DNA from: Arthrobacter_J sp038199985
GTDB lineage: Bacteria; Actinomycetota; Actinomycetes; Actinomycetales; Micrococcaceae
Assembly (NCBI GenBank): GCA_038199985.1
Contig: JBBPYK010000056.1
Span: forward strand, 1-64,000
DNA length: 64,000 nucleotides
Direction: 5' to 3'
Shown: in pieces, positions 38,622 through 47,886 of the stretch
Position numbering within the stretch: the first letter of the stretch is position 1
Layout of the letters: each line of letters opens with the position of its first letter
The notes under the pieces: generated by a model
What the model saw: only the letters and a program-made list of their open reading frames with translations
Told to the model about the DNA's origin: nothing
Databases searched by the model: none
Made by a program: the position numbers and the translations under genes

Positions 38622-41186
38622 ATGGCTTCTCTGCTGTATCGACTAGGAAAATTTGCCTACCAGCGGCGGTGGCTGGTCATCTCCGCATGGCTCGTCATCA
38701 TCATCGCTGTTGGCGGCTCAGTGGCAGCCTTCTCCGGCAAGATGACCAACAGCTTCAGCATCCCGGGGACGGCCTCGCAGAACGTCCTCAACACGTTGCA
38801 AGAGGAATTTCCAGATGCCGCAGGCGGCCTCGGAACGATCGTCTTTGCGACGCCCGACGGAAAGTCGTTCAGCCAGAACCAGAAGGACGCGATTTCAGAC
38901 GTCGCCTCCGAATTGGACGCGAAGCAGGACATCAAGGAAGCGCTGAATCCCTTTGAAATCCAGAAGCAATTGGATACCTCAGAGGAGCAGATTGCCGAAG
39001 GCGAAGCCGAGCTGCAGAAGGCCAAAGAGCAGCTAGAATCCGGCCAGGCTCAGCTAGAAGAGGCCAAAACACAGCTCGCGCAAGGTCGTTCACAGCTCGA
39101 GACCGCTGAGAAGCAGGCGGATCAGCTCGAAGCTGCCGGTCAAACAGCACAGGCTGAAGCCATCCGTGCGCAGCTTGCCCCGCAGAAGTCACAGCTCGAC
39201 GCCGCCGCAACCAAGATTGAGGCGAGCGAGGAGGAACTAGCTGACGGCCAGGCTGAGTACGAGAAGGGCCGTGCCGAACTCGACGACGCCACCTTCCAGC
39301 AGAAGACCAGCCAGGGTGTGCGCTTCGTCTCCGAAGATCAGTCCGCCGCTTTCATCCAGGCACACTTCAACCAGGAAATGATGTCCGTCAGCCTCGACAC
39401 CAAGGCAGACGTTCAGGAAATCGCGCTCCAAGCCGAAGACGCCGGGCTTGAGGTCAACTTCAGCAAGGACATTGTCGAGGACGTCAGCGGGCTCTTTGGT
39501 GCTGCCGAAATTATCGGCATCGTAGTCGCCGCCGCCGTCCTCATGCTCATGCTCGGTACCTTCGTTGCCGCTGGCCTACCGTTGCTGATGGCTGTAGTGG
39601 GCGTCGGAGTGGGCGTCGGCACGGCATTCGCGCTCACCGGCGTCATCGAAATGAGCAGCGTATCCCCCGTGCTTGCGCTCATGCTCGGACTCGCTGTCGG
39701 TATCGATTACTGTCTGTTCATCATCAATCGCCACCGCACCCAGCTGCTGCGTGGTCTGCCCATGGAGGAGTCCATTGCTCGTGCCACAGGCACCTCCGGC
39801 AACGCAGTCCTCTTTGCCGGGCTGACCGTCATCATTGCCCTCGCGGCACTCGCGGTACCCGGCATCCCCTTCCTCACCGTGCTTGGTCTGGTGGGCGCCG
39901 GAACCGTAGCTGTGGCTGTCATAGTCGCGCTCACGCTGACACCTGCTCTGCTCTCCCTGATGGGGACCAAGGTGCTATCAAAAAGGGCGTGGAGACGGCG
40001 CGAAGAATTTGTCGAAGCCGAAACTCACGAGACGGAGAGCCGTGGCTGGGGAGCCTTTGTCACGAAGTTTCGTTGGCCAGCTCTCATCGCAGCCATCCTT
40101 GCCCTCGGTGTCATGGCAATCCCCGCAACACAGCTGAGGTTGGCACTGCCGGACGGCAGCTCCGAACCTATCGAGTCCACAGCCTTCAAGTCATACTCCC
40201 AGCTCGGTGAAAGTTTCGGAGAAGGTATCAACGGACCGCTCATTGTTGTTGGGGACCTGCCGGAAGACCTGAGCGAACAGGACTCCCGCGAGGCCCAATT
40301 GGAGCTTTCCGAGAAGCTTCGCGGCTATGACAACGTGGAAGCCGCGGTCTCCATTGGAACCAGTGAAGACGGACTAACCACTGCGTTCCAGGTTGTCCCC
40401 ACTGAGGGGCCTGCGAGCCTCAGCACGGAGAATCTAGTGCATGAGCTGCGTGCAGACGCCGCTGGAATCGAGGACTCAACAGGAATCACCATTGGCGTCA
40501 CAGGCCAGCCTGCACTCCAGATCGATGTCTCGCAGAAACTGCTCGAAGCACTGCCGCTCTATCTGGGTATCGTTGTTGGGCTGTCGCTGGTTCTACTGCT
40601 GCTCGTGTTCCGTTCCATCATGGTGCCGCTCATTGCTACTGGCGGATTCATGCTGTCCCTCGGCGCAGCCTTCGGTGCCATTGTTGCTATCTATCAGTGG
40701 GGCTGGCTCTCCGCCATCTTTGATGTACCAAACCCGGGGCCCATTCTGAGCTTTCTGCCCATGATCCTCATTGGCGTGCTCTTTGGACTGGCCATGGATT
40801 ATCAGATGTTCTTGGTCTCCGGTATGCGTGAGTCTTATGTTCACGGGGAAGATGCGCGCACCGCCGTCGTCAGTGGCTTCAACCACGGTGCCAAGGTGGT
40901 GACGGCGGCCGCGATCATCATGGTCTCGGTGTTCGCAGGATTCATCTTCAGCCACCTGACCATGGTCCGACCCATCGGATTCGCTCTCGCATTCGGTGTG
41001 CTCATGGACGCGTTCGTGGTTCGTATGACATTGATTCCCGCCGCGATGCACATTCTGGGCAAACACGCCTGGTGGTTGCCCAAGTGGTTGGACCGGATCT
41101 TGCCGGACGTCGACGTTGAGGGTGCAAAGCTCCTCGAGGCCACCGACGAGACTAAGACGGTTGAGCCCGAACCTGCCGTCAAATAA
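38622..41186 (+). CDS. MMPL/RND-family exporter
   Basis: An 854-residue transporter with about twelve hydrophobic segments in two halves. The first external loop carries a long coiled coil (about residues 115-230, Gln/Glu/Ala-rich heptads such as E-A-E-L-Q-K-A-K-E-Q-L) of the kind seen in many Gram-positive MMPL proteins. Membrane motif G-L-A-V-G-I-D-Y-C-L-F in the first half and G-L-A-M-D-Y-Q-M-F-L in the second hold the Asp-Tyr pairs for proton relay. Actinobacterial MMPL proteins export lipids, drugs or siderophores. It is co-transcribed with the TetR gene. Confidence 0.94.
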   Translation: MASLLYRLGKFAYQRRWLVISAWLVIIIAVGGSVAAFSGKMTNSFSIPGTASQNVLNTLQEEFPDAAGGLGTIVFATPDGKSFSQNQKDAISDVASELDAKQDIKEALNPFEIQKQLDTSEEQIAEGEAELQKAKEQLESGQAQLEEAKTQLAQGRSQLETAEKQADQLEAAGQTAQAEAIRAQLAPQKSQLDAAATKIEASEEELADGQAEYEKGRAELDDATFQQKTSQGVRFVSEDQSAAFIQAHFNQEMMSVSLDTKADVQEIALQAEDAGLEVNFSKDIVEDVSGLFGAAEIIGIVVAAAVLMLMLGTFVAAGLPLLMAVVGVGVGVGTAFALTGVIEMSSVSPVLALMLGLAVGIDYCLFIINRHRTQLLRGLPMEESIARATGTSGNAVLFAGLTVIIALAALAVPGIPFLTVLGLVGAGTVAVAVIVALTLTPALLSLMGTKVLSKRAWRRREEFVEAETHETESRGWGAFVTKFRWPALIAAILALGVMAIPATQLRLALPDGSSEPIESTAFKSYSQLGESFGEGINGPLIVVGDLPEDLSEQDSREAQLELSEKLRGYDNVEAAVSIGTSEDGLTTAFQVVPTEGPASLSTENLVHELRADAAGIEDSTGITIGVTGQPALQIDVSQKLLEALPLYLGIVVGLSLVLLLLVFRSIMVPLIATGGFMLSLGAAFGAIVAIYQWGWLSAIFDVPNPGPILSFLPMILIGVLFGLAMDYQMFLVSGMRESYVHGEDARTAVVSGFNHGAKVVTAAAIIMVSVFAGFIFSHLTMVRPIGFALAFGVLMDAFVVRMTLIPAAMHILGKHAWWLPKWLDRILPDVDVEGAKLLEATDETKTVEPEPAVK

Positions 41187-41190
41187 GGGC

Positions 41191-41225
41191 CTACTGCGCG
41201 CCGGCTTCCCGCCGGCGCGCAGTAG
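41191..41225. terminator. Bidirectional terminator-like palindrome
   Basis: Perfect 15-base arms CTACTGCGCGCCGGC (41191-41205) and GCCGGCGCGCAGTAG (41211-41225) with a 5-base loop, between the convergent MMPL gene (ends 41186) and the membrane protein gene (ends 41235). It is very GC-rich and has no T-run, as expected of many actinobacterial terminators. Confidence 0.8.
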
Positions 41226-41234
41226 TATCTCTCG

Positions 41235-43700
41235 CTACTTCGAGAACTTGACCGTCAGTTTGTCCTTCTCAAGCCGAACCTCTCCGTCGAAGTACAGTCC
41301 ACGGGAATCCTTCTGCTTTTCCCAGACAGCGGGCTCATCGCTGTACCACTCCATATTGCGTTCGTAACTCACCGTGGCTTCGCCGCCGCTAGCACGAAGG
41401 CGCACCGATTGGCCCTGGAAACCTTCGGAGACGTCATAGGTTGGCTCTGTTGTCAGGCTCCAGCTGATATTCCGGTAATCTTTGGCGTCGCCGTACGTGT
41501 ACATCTTGTTGGGGCAGGCCTCCGGTGCGGCGTCCTTCGATGCCAAGCATTTCTCAAGGTACGCCTTTGCCTCTGCAACAGTGTCCTTCTGCACCGCGTC
41601 CGTCAAGGAAATCTCGAACCGCGCACCTAACGAGTTATTGCCCTCCGGATCCACAGCAACGTTGACGGTCTTGGCTTCGCCCAGAGTCACGTACTTCGTT
41701 CCCTCGGGTGGTGTGATGACGTAGCTGCCAGGAAGGACGGGAAGGATCGTCCCCGGAGCCTGCTGACCTTCCGATGAGGGAAGTTTAACATCAACGCCGT
41801 TGACCTTGATCTCGTTGGCCCCTTCGGGGAGCTGAATGGGCAGAAGCCACGTGCCTCCACTGACTACGCGCCATTCGTTGAACACCACAGCTGTCCGGTC
41901 GCCCTTTTCAAGCACGAAAGTGATTGGCGTTGTCTTGGAGTCCTGCGTCAGGTCCGCTGTGATGACAGCGCCGCCGTCCGTCGTCTCGACGTCGCGGATC
42001 TCATAGCCACTGATGCGGTTTTTGGCTGCTGAGAAGATCTGGTTGGTGAGCAGAACCCGTTCTTGGGACGTCACGTTCGGATCGAGGATATCCACGGCCG
42101 TTGCAGCGTCGCCGTCCCGGAGTGAATCAAGGTATTTCTCTACCTGTGCCTTTGGGCCAAACACACTGGTAGAAACAACGTTGTAAGCAACCGTTGCACC
42201 AATCACCAACACCACGACCGCCCCAACAATGATGCCCCACACCCTCAGGCGCTTCTTTGCTTGAGCGGACATGGGTTGAGGCTCAGGAACCTGCCCCGTT
42301 GCGTCAGCCGCGGGCGCCGTGCTCGGCGTAACGTCGGAGGCAACTGCGTCAGCTGTCATCCCATGGTCGACATTGCGCTTGAGCCAACCTCGAACTCGCG
42401 CCGGGGCGAAGGGAATCAGCGTCGGGGCAACAAAGCGTGAGCTGACCTCTATAGCGGCTCCCCAGAGGCCCATGATCAAGAAGGTCCACGGCGCCAGGGC
42501 CATGGTGCCCGAGAGAGCGAATATTCCGCCGCTCACATCGAAGACTGCCGCACTGACCAGGGACGTGGCTAGGCCGCCAACCAAAAACACTGCGGGCAGA
42601 ACAACCCACGACGTACCCCGCCTCAGAGCTGTTGGGTCGTTGTTCCTCACCAGCGCCCATACGACAGAGGCGAGAACAGCGAACGCGAGAGTAAAGAGAA
42701 TAAGTAACAGGGTGGCCCACCATGGCAGGTCCAACACGTTCATCGAATCGGAGGCAGCGCTGGTGGATACGCCTAGGGTCGTGAAGTGACCCACCCCGTA
42801 GCCCCAGATGGCGGCGGTGGGAAGCCACAACGGTGCGGAGAACGCAGCAAGCGCACCGCCCTTGACGATGGCCGAGATGAAGACGATTACCCCGGTGACA
42901 ACCGTGTAAGCGAGGAAGTGCAGGCCAAAGACCTTCAACGCATTTAAAACGCTGGGATACTTCCGCGCAAACGTGAAACCTCGTGCCGAAGCCCTGCCAG
43001 CCCAGGTAGCCAAAGTGCCGATCACGAGGGCTCCGAAAAGGAGTGACACCGAAACACTGTTGATGCTCACTGCCATCTCTTCATCGCCGCTGCGAATGGT
43101 GAACACAAGACCGAACAGCATGGCGATAAGTGCCAGTGCAAGACCCGTCGTGCCCGAGAGAATCCACGCTTGCGCAGCCTCGGTGGGCTGCTTGCGTTCG
43201 GCGCGCCTACCCAACCACCAGAGAGCCGCAACAGCAAGACCTGTGAGGAGGAGCGGCAAAACCCAGAGCATTCCCTCAAGTTCCAGGGGAGCCCCGAAGA
43301 AGTTCGTACCCAGCTCTGCACCGAATGCCCCCATAAAGGCCATACCAGTCAGCTGAAAAGGAATCCCGATGATAAAGAGAATTCCTCCGGCGATTTCAGC
43401 TGGATCGATGCCCGAATACTCCTGAACCGTGCTGTCCATATCAGAATTCGAGGTCAAAAGTGTGCCAACGAATACCAGTACCAACGCAACCACGGCGCCC
43501 ACAAGCGTGACACCGTAAGCGATAGTGGCAGACAATCCGGCCCCCAGCCAGCGTGTGGACCCGACGCCGGTCAGCACCGTGCTGGAGGGCGGCACCGCTC
43601 CGGCGTCGGGAGGGTTTTCAGGTAGGGGCGGATGGTTTCCCTGGGTGAGCGTAGCGCCCTGTTGGTTCGGTGGTGATTGCTCGGCTGAGTTCGGCTTCAT
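41235..43700 (-). CDS. Large multi-pass membrane protein with extracytoplasmic C-terminal domain
   Basis: An 821-residue protein I cannot assign to a named family. The N-terminus is Pro/Gln-rich and polar (~45 residues). Ten or so hydrophobic segments follow to about residue 430. A polar linker leads to a last membrane span (W-G-I-I-V-G-A-V-V-V-L-V-I-G). The remaining ~300 residues are soluble and presumably outside the cell: a helical Y-L-D-S-L-R-D-G-D-A-A-T-A-V-D-I-L segment resembles DUF4878/TcaA-type domains, then beta-rich repeats with V-L-P-G-S-Y-V-I-T-P-P-E-G-T-K-Y. TcaA-like proteins bind cell-wall components. It may serve cell-wall homeostasis, but this is inference. Confidence 0.75.
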   Translation of the reverse strand: MKPNSAEQSPPNQQGATLTQGNHPPLPENPPDAGAVPPSSTVLTGVGSTRWLGAGLSATIAYGVTLVGAVVALVLVFVGTLLTSNSDMDSTVQEYSGIDPAEIAGGILFIIGIPFQLTGMAFMGAFGAELGTNFFGAPLELEGMLWVLPLLLTGLAVAALWWLGRRAERKQPTEAAQAWILSGTTGLALALIAMLFGLVFTIRSGDEEMAVSINSVSVSLLFGALVIGTLATWAGRASARGFTFARKYPSVLNALKVFGLHFLAYTVVTGVIVFISAIVKGGALAAFSAPLWLPTAAIWGYGVGHFTTLGVSTSAASDSMNVLDLPWWATLLLILFTLAFAVLASVVWALVRNNDPTALRRGTSWVVLPAVFLVGGLATSLVSAAVFDVSGGIFALSGTMALAPWTFLIMGLWGAAIEVSSRFVAPTLIPFAPARVRGWLKRNVDHGMTADAVASDVTPSTAPAADATGQVPEPQPMSAQAKKRLRVWGIIVGAVVVLVIGATVAYNVVSTSVFGPKAQVEKYLDSLRDGDAATAVDILDPNVTSQERVLLTNQIFSAAKNRISGYEIRDVETTDGGAVITADLTQDSKTTPITFVLEKGDRTAVVFNEWRVVSGGTWLLPIQLPEGANEIKVNGVDVKLPSSEGQQAPGTILPVLPGSYVITPPEGTKYVTLGEAKTVNVAVDPEGNNSLGARFEISLTDAVQKDTVAEAKAYLEKCLASKDAAPEACPNKMYTYGDAKDYRNISWSLTTEPTYDVSEGFQGQSVRLRASGGEATVSYERNMEWYSDEPAVWEKQKDSRGLYFDGEVRLEKDKLTVKFSK

Positions 43701-43789
43701 TGATGTCCCTGATTGACGGAGGCAGGGACATTCCCATGACGTCCCCCGGCATCAAAACTACTACGGAGGCTGTACCGCCAAGTGGGGCC

Positions 43790-43798
43790 TGTGGATAA
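43790..43798 (-). promoter_or_regulatory. Isolated perfect DnaA box
   Basis: TGTGGATAA, the reverse complement of TTATCCACA, lies in the 106-base gap between the MFS gene end and the large membrane protein start. A single site could be chance. Confidence 0.35.
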
Positions 43799-43806
43799 CC
43801 TGATGG

Positions 43807-44991
43807 CTACCGCGGAAGCTGCGTTTCCGGCTCCGGTGCTGCCGCGGCAGGGGCTGCAAGGAAGGACACCAGAACGGCGACCCCGACAGCCAACAGGGCA
43901 TTGCGAATACCTACAACGTCACCAAGAAATCCGAGTAACGGAGGCCCTGCCAAGAACGCCATATAGCCGATGCTGGACACGACAGAAACGCGGGCTGCAG
44001 CACGACGTGGCTCATCCGCGGCAGCAGACATCCCCATGGGGAAACCCAGCGCCGCCCCGAGACCCCAGAATATTGCGCCGATACCACTGACATAAATATT
44101 CGGGCCAAAAACAAACAGCAATAGGCCAACAAGAGCGGATCCCAGCGTGACCTGCAGAACCCGCACCCGCCCATATCGGTCAATGAACCGGCCGCCGATA
44201 AAGCGAAATACGGTCATGGATGCCACAAAGGCCGCGAACATCATGGCGCCGGTAGCCTCAGAGCTACCCAGCCCATCGACGGTGGCTTTCGCAATCCAGT
44301 CATTCGCGGCCCCTTCCGTCAGCGCGGCACCCAGAACCACCAAGCCGATAAGCAGGGTTCTCGATTCACGCCACGCACCGAACCGGGTGGCTGGCGCGAT
44401 GTGTGGGTCATGCTCCAGGTGCGGGTTCGTCGCAAGGAAGTACTTCGGTATCCACAGTGAGACCGTTAAGGCGAGGATTGAAATTGCCGCAAGATGCCAC
44501 GGCAACTCGATGTTCAGCGCCGACAGCCCCGCGCCGATGATCGCGCCCACAAACGCGCCGGCACTGAAGCCCGCATGAAATTTTGGCATGATGGTCCGCC
44601 GGAGTCGATGTTCGACGTCGGCCCCTTCAATATTCATGGCGACGTCCCAGAGCGCGATGCCAGTGCCCAGCACAAACAGACCGATCCCGGTCAGAGGCAC
44701 TGATGATTCGGCCAACCCCAGGGCAACGATTACTGCGCCCACCGCTGCACCAACCCCACCAATACGCACGGTGTTGCCCGTACCAAATCTGGAGGCCACC
44801 ATGCCGCTCAAGGGGAGGGCAACGACGGATCCAATCGCCCCGAACAACAGCAGCGCACCCATGGCCCCTGGGCTGAGCCCAAGGGTGTCCGATGCCGAGG
44901 GAATGCGAGCCGCCCAGCTGGCAAACACCAGACCGTTGAGCCCGAACACGGCGAACGTCGCCCACATTGCTGCGTTGAGGTTGGAGGTCAC
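43807..44991 (-). CDS. Major facilitator superfamily transporter
   Basis: A 394-residue membrane protein with about twelve hydrophobic segments. The start A-T-F-A-V-F-G-L-N-G-L-V-F-A-S-W-A-A-R-I-P is typical of the sugar/fucose-permease-like actinobacterial MFS branch; G-A-I-G-S-V-V-A-L-P-L-S-G-M-V-A-S-R-F-G is the family loop motif. F-W-G-L-G-A-A-L-G-F-P-M-G-M-S lies in the second half. The substrate is unknown and no sugar-use gene is adjacent. It is transcribed toward the large membrane protein and separated from the ABC-F gene by 45 bases. Confidence 0.88.
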   Translation of the reverse strand: MTSNLNAAMWATFAVFGLNGLVFASWAARIPSASDTLGLSPGAMGALLLFGAIGSVVALPLSGMVASRFGTGNTVRIGGVGAAVGAVIVALGLAESSVPLTGIGLFVLGTGIALWDVAMNIEGADVEHRLRRTIMPKFHAGFSAGAFVGAIIGAGLSALNIELPWHLAAISILALTVSLWIPKYFLATNPHLEHDPHIAPATRFGAWRESRTLLIGLVVLGAALTEGAANDWIAKATVDGLGSSEATGAMMFAAFVASMTVFRFIGGRFIDRYGRVRVLQVTLGSALVGLLLFVFGPNIYVSGIGAIFWGLGAALGFPMGMSAAADEPRRAAARVSVVSSIGYMAFLAGPPLLGFLGDVVGIRNALLAVGVAVLVSFLAAPAAAAPEPETQLPR

Positions 44992-45036
44992 CCAGCTAAG
45001 TTAAGCGCCTGTTCCGTGAAACGTCCACCGCAGCGC

Positions 45037-46719
45037 CTAGCGGGCGCGGACCACCCGTGCCTCATCCCACACCGGATCCTTGGTCTCATAGACCTTCCCG
45101 TCGGAACCAAAGACCAGAAACCGGTCGAAACTGCGAGCAAACCAGCGATCGTGAGTGACAGCAATGACAGTGCCCGCAAAGCGCTCAATTGCCTGCTCCA
45201 GTTCCTCAGCGGAGTGCAGATCGAGGTTATCCGTGGGCTCGTCGAGCAGCAACAGCGTTGCACCGGAGAGTTCGAGCAGAAGGATCTGCAGGCGCGCCTG
45301 CTGACCGCCCGAGAGCGAGTTGTACTTCTGCTCTGCCTGACCAGCGAGACCGTACCGGTCAAGAACGCCCGATGCCGCTTCCCTACCCTGACCGGAACGG
45401 TGCTCATCACCCCGGTGGAGAATGTCCAGCAGTGTTCGATCCAATAGATCCGGCCGTGCGTGCGTTTGGGCGAAAAAGCCCGGTCGAATACGCGCGCCCA
45501 GCTTTACCGTTCCCTCGTGCGGCACTTCGGCAATCTCGACGTCGGAAACCGGTTCGTGTTCCTTCTCCGGGTCCGTTCCGCCTCCAGCGAGGAGTCGCAG
45601 GAAGTGTGACTTGCCGGAACCGTTTGAGCCCAATACACCCACCCGGTCGCCGTACCAGATCTCATTACTGAATGGCTTCATCAGGCCGGTGAGCTCAAGA
45701 TTCTTGGCCACCACGGCGCGTTTGGCCGTGCGACCGCCCCGCAGTCGCATGGTGACGTTCTGCTCAATAGGGATAGCCTCCGGCGGGCCGGCTTCCAGAA
45801 ACTTTGCCAGCCGGGTCTGCGCAGCGTGATAACGGTTGGCCATGTCGGAGCGGAACGCAGCCTTGTTCTTGTACATATTCACAAGCTCCTTGAGCTTGAG
45901 ATGTTCTTCATCCCACCGGCGTCGTAGTTCCTCGAAACGCTCGTTGCGGTCTGTTCGTGCCTGCAGGTAGGTCTCGAATCCGCCGCCGTGAACCCAGCTC
46001 GAGGCACCCAGGGCACCCGGTTCAAGGGTAACGATCCGGGTTGCTGCGTTTGCGAGTAGTTCGCGGTCGTGGCTGACGAACAACACAGATTTCTTTGACT
46101 CGTTCAGCTTTGCCTCGAGCCACCGCTTGCCTGGCACGTCCAGGTAGTTGTCCGGTTCGTCCAGGAGCAATAGCTCGTCGGGGCCGGAGAACAGTGCTTC
46201 GAGGACCAGCCTTTTCTGCTCGCCCCCCGATAACGAGGACGCAGCCCGATGCTGTGCTCGCTCGTAGGGAATTCCCAGGGCGGCCATGGTGACCTCGTCC
46301 CAGGAGGTCTCAAGTTCGGAGCCCCCGGCGTCGCCCCAATCGGCGATTGCCTGGGCATAGCGCATCTGTGTGGGTTCGTCGTCGTTCTCCATCATGGCCA
46401 GCTCAGCCTTATCGACGGCGGCGGCTACTTGCGCGAGAGCTGGAGGTGCAGCCGAGACCAGGAGATCGCGCACCGTACTGTCGTCCCGGACCTGACCGAC
46501 GAACTGGCGCATGATGCCTATCCGCCCGGAGCTGGCCACCGCGCCGTCGTCGGCCTTGATGTCCCCGGCCACGATGCGCAGAAGCGTCGTTTTTCCTGTG
46601 CCGTTAGGGCCGATCAGCGCTGTTTTGTGCCCTTCGCCCACTTTGAATCCGACGCCGTTGAGCAGTTGACGTCCGTCGGAAAGGAAGTAGGTGATATTGG
46701 AAATGTCGAGGTGTGCCAC
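45037..46719 (-). CDS. ABC-F-family ATPase
   Basis: A 560-residue soluble protein with two ATP-binding domains and no membrane part. I start it at GTG 46719 (V-A-H-L-D-I-S-N-I-T-Y-F-L), since the longer frame overlaps rraA. Walker A motifs are G-P-N-G-T-G-K-T-T and G-S-N-G-S-G-K-S; signatures are S-L-S-G-G-E-Q-K-R and S-L-S-G-G-Q-Q-A-R. The linker between the domains (E-E-L-R-R-R-W-D-E-E-H-L-K-L-K-E-L-V) is the helical P-site tRNA interaction motif. ABC-F proteins rescue or protect ribosomes; some give antibiotic resistance. Which subtype this is cannot be told by eye. Confidence 0.92.
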   Translation of the reverse strand: MAHLDISNITYFLSDGRQLLNGVGFKVGEGHKTALIGPNGTGKTTLLRIVAGDIKADDGAVASSGRIGIMRQFVGQVRDDSTVRDLLVSAAPPALAQVAAAVDKAELAMMENDDEPTQMRYAQAIADWGDAGGSELETSWDEVTMAALGIPYERAQHRAASSLSGGEQKRLVLEALFSGPDELLLLDEPDNYLDVPGKRWLEAKLNESKKSVLFVSHDRELLANAATRIVTLEPGALGASSWVHGGGFETYLQARTDRNERFEELRRRWDEEHLKLKELVNMYKNKAAFRSDMANRYHAAQTRLAKFLEAGPPEAIPIEQNVTMRLRGGRTAKRAVVAKNLELTGLMKPFSNEIWYGDRVGVLGSNGSGKSHFLRLLAGGGTDPEKEHEPVSDVEIAEVPHEGTVKLGARIRPGFFAQTHARPDLLDRTLLDILHRGDEHRSGQGREAASGVLDRYGLAGQAEQKYNSLSGGQQARLQILLLELSGATLLLLDEPTDNLDLHSAEELEQAIERFAGTVIAVTHDRWFARSFDRFLVFGSDGKVYETKDPVWDEARVVRAR

Positions 46720-46753
46720 TATCCAAGTGTGGCACCCTTTCCGCCCGCGCCCG

Positions 46754-47218
46754 CTAGCGCTCCACGAGGATCCCGTCCTCGTCGGCGAACACCATAGCGC
46801 CGGGCCGGAAGACGACGCCATCGATGTTCACGTTGATATCAGCGTCACCAGCACCGGTCTTGTCGCTCTTACGAGGGTTGCTCCCGAGGGCCTTGACGCC
46901 CAGCGGTAGCTTCGCAACTTCTCCCCGGTCCCGGATGAGGCCGTGGATGATGACTCCGCTCCACCCGTTCTCGACAGCCGATGCAGCGATCATGTCCCCC
47001 ATCAACGCCGTGCGGTGCGAGCCACCGCCGTCGATCACGAGCACCGCTCCCTCGCCCGGTGTGGCCAGGATGGACTTCACCAACGCGTTGTCCTCGAAGC
47101 ACTTTACGGTCCTGATGTGCCCGCTGAAGGCCGTGTTGCCGCCAAGGTCCTGAAATTGGAGACCCATGGATTGCAGTTCTTCCCCGCGCTGGTCATAGAG
47201 GTCTGCTGTAGCGGTCAT
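46754..47218 (-). CDS. RraA-family protein
   Basis: A 154-residue protein. ATG 47218 with AAGGAG upstream gives the family start M-T-A-T-A-D-L-Y-D. G-E-G-A-V-L-V-I-D-G-G-G-S-H-R-T-A-L-M-G-D and G-V-I-I-H-G-L-I-R-D are the RraA motifs; D-V-N/D-x-D loops follow. RraA family members either inhibit RNase E or act as aldolases (HMG/CHA aldolase). R-x-R-D at the D-R-G turn would fit the aldolase type too. The gene lies 17 bases from the response regulator stop and may be co-transcribed with it. Confidence 0.9.
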   Translation of the reverse strand: MTATADLYDQRGEELQSMGLQFQDLGGNTAFSGHIRTVKCFEDNALVKSILATPGEGAVLVIDGGGSHRTALMGDMIAASAVENGWSGVIIHGLIRDRGEVAKLPLGVKALGSNPRKSDKTGAGDADINVNIDGVVFRPGAMVFADEDGILVER

Positions 47219-47235
47219 GGTGCTCCTTGAGGTGG

Positions 47236-47886
47236 TCATCCGCGGACAATGCGGCGCTTGCGGGCTTCCCCGATCGCGGCAGTTCTGTTGTCGACACCTA
47301 GTTTGCCGTAAATATGGACCAGATGCGTCTTCACGGTCGCTTCGGAAATGAACATCTGCCGAGCTATTTCCTTATTGGTCAGGCCGGTCGTCAGTAGTTC
47401 CACTAGTTCAACTTCCCTGGCAGAAAGGGACGGTTGTGGACTGCGGATCCGCCCCATGAGCCGTGCCGCGACTTCCGGTGCGAGTGCCGTCTGACCTGCT
47501 GCGGCGGAGAGTACGGCCTGCCGGATCTGCTCGGGCGGTGCGTCTTTCAGCATGTATCCGGCGGCGCCAGCCTCCACCGCGGCGAGGATATCTGCGTCTG
47601 TGTCGTAGGTGGTCAGGATTAAGACCGGTGGCCCATTCTGAGCCTTGATCTCGCGGGTAGCGCTCACGCCGTCCATGCCCTCGCCCATCTGGAGGTCCAT
47701 GAGAACGACGTCGGCAGGGTCCCCGAACGCAGCGAGTTTGGCCAGTTCCGCGAGGGCCGCGCGGCCCTCGGATGCCTCCGCAATGACGGACATTCCCTGA
47801 AAGTCCGCGAGCATAGCCCGCAGTCCAGCGCGCACCACCGGGTGATCGTCCACCAGCAGGATCCGGATGATGCCGGTTTCACTCAT
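47236..47886 (-). CDS. NarL/LuxR-family response regulator
   Basis: A 216-residue regulator. The receiver domain starts I-R-I-L-L-V-D-D-H-P-V-V-R-A-G-L-R-A-M-L and has the phosphorylation site D64 in V-V-L-M-D-L-Q-M. The output helix-turn-helix reads L-S-A-R-E-V-E-L-V-E-L-L-T-T-G-L-T-N-K-E-I-A-R-Q-M-F-I-S. It overlaps the kinase gene by eight bases. The divergent ABC exporter at 49319-51112, with an 18-bp palindrome in its upstream region, is the probable target. Confidence 0.93.
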   Translation of the reverse strand: MSETGIIRILLVDDHPVVRAGLRAMLADFQGMSVIAEASEGRAALAELAKLAAFGDPADVVLMDLQMGEGMDGVSATREIKAQNGPPVLILTTYDTDADILAAVEAGAAGYMLKDAPPEQIRQAVLSAAAGQTALAPEVAARLMGRIRSPQPSLSAREVELVELLTTGLTNKEIARQMFISEATVKTHLVHIYGKLGVDNRTAAIGEARKRRIVRG

